A DNA stretch of 34,898 nucleotides from positions 1-34,898 of the forward strand of contig JAQWCI010000007.1 in the NCBI GenBank assembly GCA_028706005.1, given 5' to 3'. This document shows, piece after piece, positions 20,231 to 29,426 of this stretch. This stretch comes from Lachnospiraceae bacterium. Its GTDB lineage: Bacteria > Bacillota > Clostridia > Lachnospirales > Lachnospiraceae. Under the pieces are notes generated by a model that searched no databases, was not told the origin of the DNA, and worked only from the letters and a program-made list of their open reading frames with translations. A program made the position numbers and the translations under genes. Position 1 is the first letter of the stretch, and each line of letters begins with the position of its first letter.

Positions 20231-21547
20231 ATGAACATAATTGAAGACAGGGAGAGAAGGACCGCATGGTTCTCAAAAGACAGGTTCGGGATGTTCATCC
20301 ACTGGGGTCTTTACGCGATCCCGGGGAGAGGCGAGTGGGTACAGAGCGACGAGCAGATCAATCAGGACAAGTACGCAGAGTACTTTGACGAGTGGAACCC
20401 AACGCATTATGACCCGGTGAAGTGGGCAAAGATGGCCAAACAGGCCGGAATGAAATATGCGATCCTCACCACGAAGCATCATGAGGGGTTCTGTCTCTTC
20501 GACAGTGCATATACAGATTACAAATCAACAAACACAAAGTGTGGCAGGGATCTCGTGCGCGAATTCGTCGATGCTTTCCGTGCGGAAGGTCTCAAGGTCG
20601 GATTTTACTATTCACTTCTTGACTGGCATCATCCGGATTATCCTGCATACGGCGATATGTACCATGGCGACCGCAACAATAAGGCTCTCATGGGCAAAAC
20701 ACATAACTTCGAAAACTATCTCACCTATCTTCATAATCAGGTGAGGGAGCTCATGACAAATTACGGCAAGATAGATATTCTCTGGTTTGATTTTTCGTAC
20801 AAGGGACATATGGGCGAGGACTGGCACGGAACGGAACTTGTGAAACTGGTAAAGAGCCTTCAGCCCGATATCATCATGAACGGGCGGCTTGAAGCCAATG
20901 GTGAGAATTACGGCTCTGTCATGACTGATGAACCTAATGTTTTCTCGGGAGATTTTGCGTCTCCTGAAATGATAATCCCACCGGCAGGACTGCAGACGCC
21001 GTCAGGCATGGATGTGCCGTGGGAAGCTTGTTTTACCCTGAATAACAACTGGGGCTACGCGCCGAACGATAAACAGCACAAGAATCCAAGACAGATCATA
21101 AAGAAGCTTGTTGAGTGCGTGAGTAAGAACGGAAATATGCTCCTCAATGTTTCTCCTACCGCGAAGGGGGATATACCACAGTGGCAGCAGGATGTGCTTG
21201 GAACAGTCGGAAACTGGATAAGAGATAACGGCGACAGTATATATGGCTGCGGCAGATCTGAGTTCCCGAAGCCCGAATGGGGAAGATACACACAGAATGG
21301 CAACAAACTATATGCACATATCATGGAAGAGAGCATAGGAGCTGTTGCGCTGCCGGGACTTAAGGGCCGGATAGAAAAGGCCAGAAGACTTTCTGATGGT
21401 TTCGAGATGGTTACAATGACGCCCTGGGTCGCAAAGGAATTCCCGGATTGTGAGTTCATAAATTATGGACTGCCGGAATATTTCTCATTCACTACAGATG
21501 AAGAAATAGACACTGTGATAGAAATAACGCTGAAGGAAGAAGGGTAA
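20231..21547 (+). CDS. Alpha-L-fucosidase, GH29, no signal peptide
   Basis: RFGMFIHWGLYAIPGRGEWVQ; MKYAILTTKHHEGFCLFDS; IDILWFDFS (nucleophile region); typical GH29 layout. Confidence 0.93.
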   Translation: MNIIEDRERRTAWFSKDRFGMFIHWGLYAIPGRGEWVQSDEQINQDKYAEYFDEWNPTHYDPVKWAKMAKQAGMKYAILTTKHHEGFCLFDSAYTDYKSTNTKCGRDLVREFVDAFRAEGLKVGFYYSLLDWHHPDYPAYGDMYHGDRNNKALMGKTHNFENYLTYLHNQVRELMTNYGKIDILWFDFSYKGHMGEDWHGTELVKLVKSLQPDIIMNGRLEANGENYGSVMTDEPNVFSGDFASPEMIIPPAGLQTPSGMDVPWEACFTLNNNWGYAPNDKQHKNPRQIIKKLVECVSKNGNMLLNVSPTAKGDIPQWQQDVLGTVGNWIRDNGDSIYGCGRSEFPKPEWGRYTQNGNKLYAHIMEESIGAVALPGLKGRIEKARRLSDGFEMVTMTPWVAKEFPDCEFINYGLPEYFSFTTDEEIDTVIEITLKEEG

Positions 21548-21553
21548 TTTCTG

Positions 21554-23809
21554 ATGGGATGGCTTGTCAGTGAAGAGAATTTCGACAAATCGAAGATAGA
21601 ATTATTCGGCAGCAAATTCTGTATAGGAAATGGAAATTTCGGATACAGGGGAACGCTTGAGGAATATGGTAAGGAGCAGCTCTGCGCTCTGACATTGTCG
21701 GAGATATATGATGATAATGGCTGCGGCTGGCGTGAACCCGTAAATATGCCCAATCCTTTTCACATAAACCTGAGTGTCGGCGGCGGGAATATTTCTGTTC
21801 TTGGCAGCAATGTGGCAAAACATGAGCAAAGCCTTGATATTAAGCATGGAATACACAGCAGGAACACGACGTTTGTGACTGGCAGCGGCAGCAGGGTCAG
21901 TGTCAGCTCCGAACGCTTCGCGAGCATGGCAGCGCCTGAGCTCATCGCAGAGAAATATATGCTCTCAGCGGATTCAGACATTGATATTGTCATGAATGCA
22001 GGCCCTGATATGGATGTATGGGACATAAACGGTCCTCATTTTAATGTGATCCGCAGTGAGTCTTCGGGAGGAAATACGGACAATCATTTCCTCATCGAAA
22101 CAATAGAGAAGAAGTACCAGGTCTCAATGTGTGTGAGTTATCTTGTGCAGACCGGCTGTGATTATAAGCAGGACGGGAATCAGTACACAATACATCTGAC
22201 AAAGGATGATTCATTTCTGCTGACAACATATGCGGTCATCACCAAGGGCATCCACTGCGCTGATCCTTTTGCGGAATCTCGTGCAAAGTGCGAATGTTTT
22301 GCAGGGAAAGGTTTTGACCAGGTCCTTAAGGAACATGAGGCAGTGATAGAAAAGAGATGGAGATCATACGACATTGAGATAGAGGGTGACCCGTATGCGC
22401 AGCTTGCTGTGAGATACAGCATATATCTGCTCCTTATCGCTGCTCCATTCCACACGGAAGGCATTGCGATACCGGCCAGGGGCCTGTCAGGGCAGGTCTA
22501 CAAAGGAGCTATGTTCTGGGATACGGAAATCTACATGCTCCAGATGTTCCTGTTCGAGGAACCTGAGATAGCAAAGAACCTTGTTATGTACAGGGTAAAA
22601 CATCTGAAGGAAGCCCTGGAAAAGGCTGCAGAGTTCGGTTATGAGGGCGCATTCTATCCGTGGGAGAGCCAGGAGACGGGAAAAGACGGCTGCACGCTCT
22701 ACAATCTCACTGACATATTTACGGGAAGAAAGATGAGGACATATTTCAGGGACAAACAGATCCATATAAGCCCTGATGTCGTATTCGGCTTATACAAATA
22801 CATGGAGATCACCGGGGATTATTCGATACTCCTGCAAGGCGGAACAGAGGTCATTCTGGAGTGCGCAAGGTTCCTTTATTCGTACTCGTATTTCAAGAAA
22901 TCCAGGAACAGATATGAGCTTCTTGATGTGACAGGTGCTGACGAATATCACGAGAGAGTCAACAATAACGCTTATACGAATTATATGGCGAAGATGGCAC
23001 TGAAGTGTGCTGTTGATACACGCGCGTATATGGAGAAGAATCATAAGGCGGAGTGGGATTCGATCGTAAAGAAGCTTAAGTTTGAGGACGATCTCGCACA
23101 TATTGATGAGATGCACAGGCTTATCTATACGCCTGCGCCAGGCAAAGACGGCGTGATAGAGCAGTTCGACGGGTATTTCAAAGAAGAGGATCTTTCTGTC
23201 AGAGAACTTTACAGCAGACGTATCAAAGAAAACGAATATCTGGGGAGCCTATGCGGTCTTGCGGTAAACACTCAGATCCTCAAGCAGGCAGATGTGGTCC
23301 TTATGATGAGCCTCCGTCCTGATCAGTTCACAAAAGAGGAAAAACGAGCCAACTGGGATTACTACGAGAAGAGGACAGAGCACGGTTCGAGCCTGAGTAC
23401 CTGCATTTATGCGTTGCTCGCGGCCGAGATTGATGAGAAGACTTACGCTTATGACTACATGATGAAAGCCGCGACGATAGATCTTGTCGGGAATTACAAG
23501 CTCTACCTCGGAGATCTTTATATAGGCGGCACGCATCCTGCGGCAAACGGCGGAACATGGATGGTAACAGTCCTGGGATTCGGCGGACTCAGGGTAAATG
23601 CGGACGGAGTGAGTTTTGTGCCTGACCTGCCGGACAGTTGGAATTCAATGTCATATCACTTCGCGTGCAGGGGATATGAGGCTGACTGCAAGCTTACGAA
23701 GACCACAATGACACTTCACCTTACCGGGCAGAAGAAGAGCGGATTTTTGTTCAATATAGGCGGCAAAACATATGAAATGACGGATGACAGCATAACTGTG
23801 AACTACTGA
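21554..23809 (+). CDS. Glycoside hydrolase family 65 (disaccharide phosphorylase-like)
   Basis: AMFWDTEIYMLQMFLFEEPEIAKNLVMYRVKHL, EGAFYPWESQETG, DVTGADEYHERVNNNAYTNYMA (catalytic Glu motif), HGSSLSTCIYA phosphate-binding region. Confidence 0.93.
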   Translation: MGWLVSEENFDKSKIELFGSKFCIGNGNFGYRGTLEEYGKEQLCALTLSEIYDDNGCGWREPVNMPNPFHINLSVGGGNISVLGSNVAKHEQSLDIKHGIHSRNTTFVTGSGSRVSVSSERFASMAAPELIAEKYMLSADSDIDIVMNAGPDMDVWDINGPHFNVIRSESSGGNTDNHFLIETIEKKYQVSMCVSYLVQTGCDYKQDGNQYTIHLTKDDSFLLTTYAVITKGIHCADPFAESRAKCECFAGKGFDQVLKEHEAVIEKRWRSYDIEIEGDPYAQLAVRYSIYLLLIAAPFHTEGIAIPARGLSGQVYKGAMFWDTEIYMLQMFLFEEPEIAKNLVMYRVKHLKEALEKAAEFGYEGAFYPWESQETGKDGCTLYNLTDIFTGRKMRTYFRDKQIHISPDVVFGLYKYMEITGDYSILLQGGTEVILECARFLYSYSYFKKSRNRYELLDVTGADEYHERVNNNAYTNYMAKMALKCAVDTRAYMEKNHKAEWDSIVKKLKFEDDLAHIDEMHRLIYTPAPGKDGVIEQFDGYFKEEDLSVRELYSRRIKENEYLGSLCGLAVNTQILKQADVVLMMSLRPDQFTKEEKRANWDYYEKRTEHGSSLSTCIYALLAAEIDEKTYAYDYMMKAATIDLVGNYKLYLGDLYIGGTHPAANGGTWMVTVLGFGGLRVNADGVSFVPDLPDSWNSMSYHFACRGYEADCKLTKTTMTLHLTGQKKSGFLFNIGGKTYEMTDDSITVNY

Positions 23810-23822
23810 GGAGCGAAAGATC

Positions 23823-24686
23823 ATGGCAAAGTATAAATGTGTTTTTTTTGATTGGGACGGGACTGCGGTCGAATCGAGGACTGCTCCGGCTGAAGATGTT
23901 TTGAAGGCTATGGTACCTGTACTTAGAGCGGGCGTAAAGCTTATAATAGTGAGTGGAACGACAATAGAGAATATCGCGGAAGGCAGCATTGAGAAGAACA
24001 TTCCGGAAGACTGCCTCGGAAATCTCTATCTCGGTCTCGGCAGGGGTGCCTTTGATTACGGCTTTAAAGACGGCAAGCCTGTGATAATAAACAGTATGCT
24101 GCCTGATAAGAATACACTGCTGAAGATCCATTCAGCCAGTTTTGACCTGCATACGAAGCTGCTGCGGGATTACGATCTGAATTCGGACATCGTTTTCTCG
24201 AGACCAAATTACTGTAAGGTCGATCTCATGGCAGATCACGATCGCGGCGGTAAACTTTTCCTTCAGCAGAGTGAAATCGGGATGGTACAGGAGAAACTGA
24301 AGAGAAAAGGAATTTCAGAAGGTCTTGCAGATGTCATCAGGATGGCGGATGATATGGGTACAAAGTAAGATTTACCTCTTTGTTCGACAACTGATGCCAA
24401 GTATATCGAGATCGGCATAACAACAAAGAGCGATAATGTTGATTACTTCATGAAAAACGTACTGTACAAAGAGGGAATAAAGGCCGAAGATTGCTGCTTT
24501 GTCGGGGATGAGTTCACATATCTCACCGACGGGATCAGAGGGAGCGACGCCTACATGATAACGGAAGCCACAAAGAATGGAACCTTTATTGATGTGTCCG
24601 AAAATCCGTGGAAACTGCCGGACGAAGTAAGAAATATCGGAGGCGGCGTAAGCGCATTTAAAGAATTCCTTTCTTCTGTGCTCTGA
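23823..24686 (+). pseudogene. HAD-superfamily hydrolase interrupted by an in-frame TAA (24366-24368)
   Basis: FFDWDGTAVES (motif I) in the first part; after TAA the same frame continues DLPLCSTTDAKYIEIGITTKSDNVDYFMKNVLYKEGIKAEDCCFVGDEFTYLTDG (motif IV). Both ORF-track segments are in one frame. Confidence 0.75.
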
Positions 24687-24722
24687 GGGTGGTTTTGCGG
24701 TTGCGCTCCCTGGAGGACATAA

Positions 24723-26489
24723 ATGAGTTCTGAGAGAAAAAAAGTAAAATCGCTCAGAAATACAATGATCACTACAAATGTTCTGATAGCACTCCTTGCC
24801 TTTACACTATGCGGAGTGCTATTTATCATATCTGCATCTACCCTCACAAAGGACTACATAAGCTCAGACATGGATTTCTACATGGAACAGATCACCGGCA
24901 ATATCGATCAGCGCACAAAGTTCATTGAAGATGCCATGATAAGTGTCAGGAATACTTCAGATCTGATGGATGCGGTAGCGAAAGATGATAACAGCGGCGA
25001 CAGGAATCAACTTCAGAACCGTTTCCAAAACGTGGTAGATATAAGCAGTGAGAATAACATCAGCGAGAACGGCACACCGTTCATAACCTGTGTTTTTCTT
25101 ATGTGTTCAGCGGACAATTATCTCACAAGTTTCTACTATGCTCCGGACAAGACAGAGCTTGGCAGGACAGACAGAGATATATCAGTTTTTTACAACAATT
25201 ATCTGGAGTCAGGGGAGACAGCCTACAGAGAAAGCCTTGACGGCAAAACATATCTGGCATATCCACTTTATGACAGCAACATGGACGCAGTCAGCTGCAT
25301 GATATTCAGGATGAATACCGACAGTATCAAAGAGGTGATGAGCACGATAGAACGCTTTGATGATGCCTTTTTTGTCATGTACGACAAGTATGGGACTGTG
25401 CTCGGAACAGACAACATAAACGCGGATGAAACAATAGCGGAATTCAACGGTGAACACAGTGACGATCCGTACATAAAGAAGATTGGAAACAAAAACTATC
25501 GCGTTTACAATACTGAATCCAACATGGGTTTTGACTTGCTGATGGGAATTCCTGAGTCTTATGCGGCTTCGGTCCTCATGAATTCTTTCAAAGTCTACCT
25601 GTTCGTTATCGTGATAGCGGGAGCTATCTCCCTTATAAGTTTTGCCGTTTTCACATCAAGAGTCACAAAGCCGCTTGAGCAGCTCACTGCGAAGCTCCGC
25701 AAGGTAGAGACTGGTGATTACACGGTAAAACTTGACCTTTACGACAGTGAGGAATTCACGGAGATAAGCAACGCCTTCAATGAGATGACTGATAATATCA
25801 ATCACCTTGTTCATGAGGTTTATGAGAAAAAGATCGCAATCGATGATATGAATCTTCGCTTCTATCAGTCTCAGATGAATCCACATTTTGTTTTCAACGT
25901 GCTGAACGGCATAGCGCTTCAGGCGAAGATGGACGGAAATGATTCTCTGTTCAAGGTCACTTCATCATTTGCAAAACTGATGCAGGCCAAGATATACAGG
26001 TCTGACAGTGAGAAGGTGATGATAAAGCAGGAGCTCGAGTATGTTAAGTGTTATCTCGAGATACAGGAATTCCGGTACGGGGATAAACTGAACTGCACTT
26101 TCAAAGTGGATAACGACAGGCTGCTCGATTATTATGTGCCAAAACTCTGAATACAGCTTATAGTTGAGAATGCCGTCGTACACGGAATCGAGAACAAGAT
26201 CGCGGATGGAGTGATCACGGTAAGTATAGCGGATGATGACGGCATTATGATTATTGTCGAGGACAATGGCGTGGGTTTTGACAGGGATGGGGAGATTCCT
26301 CTTCCGCTCGTGTTCGATGAGCAGGCCGAGGGACATAATCACATAGGAATCAATAATGTTCTGCAGATAATCAAACTGGCATATGGCGACAAATACGGCA
26401 TGAGGATAATTTCAGGGAAAAATGCCGGAACAACGGTAATGATGCATATTCCGTATGATAATGGATCAACAAAGCAAGGAGACGACTGA
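24723..26489 (+). pseudogene. YesM-like sensor histidine kinase (dCache-like sensor, HAMP, His_kinase) interrupted by an in-frame TGA (26148-26150)
   Basis: HAMP region, then FYQSQMNPHFVFNVLNGIALQAKM phospho-His motif; YYVPKL*IQLIVENAVVHGIENK is an N-box split by TGA; the same frame continues through VEDNGVGFD to GTTVMMHIPY. Confidence 0.8.
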
Positions 26490-28051
26490 TGTTCAAAGTC
26501 ATGTTGGCTGATGATGAGCCTATTATGAGAAAAGCACTGAATTCTCTTGTTAACTGGGAACAGTATGACTGCGAAGTGGTATATTGCGCCAGAAACGGGC
26601 TTGAGGTCTCGGAAAAGCTGGACGAAGTGAAGCCTGATATTCTTATAAGCGATATACGTATGCCAGGAAAAGACGGTATTGAACTGGCCAGAGAAATATA
26701 CGAGGAGAAGCGGGATATAGCAGTCATAATTCTGACGGCATACTCGGATTTCGAATACGCCAAGAAGGCACTGCAATACGGAGTGGTAGATTATGTGACA
26801 AAAACAGATGTGCTGGATCAGCTTGGACATTCACTTGAAATGGCAGCAGAAAAGCTTAAGGGTTCGAGGAACAGTGAGGGTGCAGACAATAAGCAGCTAA
26901 GACTGGAGAACATGCTTAAGTCTGTTTTTAATCACTCGGTTTATGATAAGAGCATTATTGAAGATTCTTTTAGTGCCTTATCTGTAGAGCTTCGCAACTA
27001 TGCAGTCCTGATCATACAGATACAGATCAGTGATGAACTCACAAAGAAGCGGTCTGAAACGAAGATCCGCGAGAGTATCGACAATTTCTTCAATATGGCT
27101 TTCGAGAATTATCTGTTTCAGGCTATCCCTGTTGAAAGGGACAGGTTCGCGGTGATTCTTGCCGGTTGCGAGCCACTGAGGCAGGGCAGTCTAATAATTC
27201 GCATCAAAGATGCGACGGAAACCATGAACAGGTTCATGCACCTCAAGGCAGGAACAGGTGTGAGCTCATTCCATGTAAACTGCGGAGAACTGGGCGAAGC
27301 ATACAAAGAGGCTGAGCTGGCGCTGGAGTCGGAGTTCCTCAGCGACAGAAAGAACGTATATTTTTACGGCGACGGCATAAAGGAAAAAGAACATTATGAT
27401 ACGGCTGAGAATGACAGGCTGGTGAGTGAAATCACAGAGAACATCAGGCTTGGGAATGATAAGGCTGCAGACGAATGTTTTGATGAGCTGTTGTCATATC
27501 AGAGGGAACAGGGGTATGGAGCCCACACAATAAAGAACACTGAGCTGTCAATCCTTATGCAGTGCAGTAGGATTACGGATGTTTATGATAAGAGTTTTTC
27601 CGAGGTGACAGGCATCAGGGAAAACTTTACGGAGATAATCCGGGAACAACGATTTATTGAAGAATATGAAGCACTGATGCGAAAAGTGATCGGGGATATG
27701 TGCGGCTTTATGGCTGAATCCAGGGACAGGAGCCGGTCTATCATAAAGGAATGTGAAGAATACATAGACAAGCATTACATGGAGAATCTTGTTCTTGACG
27801 AGATGGCGGATAGTATAGGCACCAGCACCGGCTACCTCAGCAGGCGGTTCAAGGAACTGACCGGTCAGACGATCATTGAATATACGAATAAAAAGCGGCT
27901 GGAGAAAGCCAAGGAATACCTGTCAAAAGATGATGTGATGATATACGAGGTCGCTGAGAAGCTGGGTTTCGGCAATGCTACGTACTTCTCGCACTTCTTC
28001 AGAAAAGCCACAGGAATGACACCGAAGGAATATAAGGATTCCTGCCAGTAA
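26489..28051 (+). CDS. YesN-like response regulator, receiver plus AraC-type HTH
   Basis: MFKVMLADDEPIMRKAL; LISDIRMPGKDGIELA; C-terminal AraC HTH DEMADSIGTSTGYLSRRFKELTGQTIIEYTNKKRLEKAKEYL...FGNATYFSHFFRKATGMTPKEYK. Confidence 0.95.
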   Translation: MFKVMLADDEPIMRKALNSLVNWEQYDCEVVYCARNGLEVSEKLDEVKPDILISDIRMPGKDGIELAREIYEEKRDIAVIILTAYSDFEYAKKALQYGVVDYVTKTDVLDQLGHSLEMAAEKLKGSRNSEGADNKQLRLENMLKSVFNHSVYDKSIIEDSFSALSVELRNYAVLIIQIQISDELTKKRSETKIRESIDNFFNMAFENYLFQAIPVERDRFAVILAGCEPLRQGSLIIRIKDATETMNRFMHLKAGTGVSSFHVNCGELGEAYKEAELALESEFLSDRKNVYFYGDGIKEKEHYDTAENDRLVSEITENIRLGNDKAADECFDELLSYQREQGYGAHTIKNTELSILMQCSRITDVYDKSFSEVTGIRENFTEIIREQRFIEEYEALMRKVIGDMCGFMAESRDRSRSIIKECEEYIDKHYMENLVLDEMADSIGTSTGYLSRRFKELTGQTIIEYTNKKRLEKAKEYLSKDDVMIYEVAEKLGFGNATYFSHFFRKATGMTPKEYKDSCQ

Positions 28052-28090
28052 ATGTGCTGTATGTAAACAGCATGGGAGATATGCTCATAT

Positions 28091-29340
28091 ATGAAAAAGT
28101 GCCTGATCATAATTCTGGCCTGCGCTATGCTCCTTTTGGGGTGCGGCGAGACAGAAACAGCAGAGAAAACAAAAATATCGTTTATTCACGGATGGGGTGG
28201 CAGCAGCGAGATCCACGCCAGGATGCGCAAAATATATCAGGAGTTCGAAGAGCTTAATCCTGATATTGATCTCAGTATCACTGAATATGCTGACGCATCC
28301 GTTGCAATGGACAAAGCTGATGATATGTTATCGGTAGGTAAGATGCCGGACATTGTCAACACGAGTGGCTATGCTTCGTACGCAAGAAACGCCACAAAGC
28401 TTGGCTATGCCATGGATCTGAGCGGCTTCTTCGAAGAAAATACCGAAGTGGCAGACAGCCTTTACGAGGATGCAATTGATACGCTGAGAATGGGAAACGG
28501 CAGAATATATACGGTCCCGGATGCTATCGAGGCTCCGGATACTGGTACAATGAGAAGCTCTTTGATGCGGCAGGCGTGACAGAGGTGCCGCTCACCTGGG
28601 ATGAGTTTTTCGCAGATATGACCGCTGTGGATACTTACATGAAAGATGAAGATCTGGGATCGGCCTGCTGCGTTGAGTCCACCCAGCTGTACGAATTCTT
28701 CCTGCTGGCTGATATGTATGGACACTTCAGTGCAAGGGATGAAGCTTCGTTTAATTATGGCAGAACAAGTGGAGACACTTTATTCGCCGTCAGGAATGAC
28801 CTTGACAGACTGCTTGAGGTATCTGACACAGCGGACAACACTGCAGGTGCCAGAGAAACGTTCCTTTCAGGCGGCTCCGCGGTGTATTTTAACGGGATAT
28901 GGGAGAGTGAGCCTATAGACAAGGCAGATATTTCTGAAGATATAAAGTTCGCACCATATCCGTCTTCAGATGGAAAAGGGCTTATTTACTTCTCTGTGTC
29001 TTCAGGCTATGTAATAAAAAAACAGGAAGACTCGAAGAAAGAAGAAGCCGTGCAGAGGTTCCTTAAGTATATGCTCAGCGATGACGTACAGACACAGATC
29101 GCATATGATACTGGACAGATGCCAATTAGCAAAAATGTAGATTTCGATAAGGTCGAAGATTACATACCGACACTTAGCGCGGCTATAAAAGCCGCGAACA
29201 CAGCCGGCAAGAGAATAAGGACACTGTCTTCCGCCTGGAACCAGGAGAAGATAGACATTCTCTACGAATATTATGAGAGCGGGTCTGAGGACGAGAAAGA
29301 TGCTGTGTACGCCGCGGACATGATCAATAAGACATCCTGA
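28091..29340 (+). pseudogene. Second ABC-type SBP lipoprotein, frameshifted near 28531
   Basis: MKKCLIIILACAMLLLGCGE lipobox; frame runs to IYTVPDAIE, then the homologous GSGYWYNEKLFDAAGVTEVPLTWDEFF continues in another frame (single missing base at gag-gctccggatac). Confidence 0.8.
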
Positions 29341-29426
29341 TAGCCCGGAGCATTGGATTGCCGGGGGTACCGCATCTGTGTTATCATTGTGCGCGAACAC
29401 AAAAGCAACAGGAAAGAAAAGACTTT

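Noticed and set aside
24366-26150. Stop-codon recoding (suppressed TAA/TGA, selenocysteine at the kinase UGA) as an explanation for the split HAD and kinase genes
   Set aside because: Two different stop codons plus a nearby frameshift are not explained by one recoding mechanism; the kinase site is not a recognisable Sec/Cys redox position and I did not identify a SECIS element. Mutation or sequence error is simpler.
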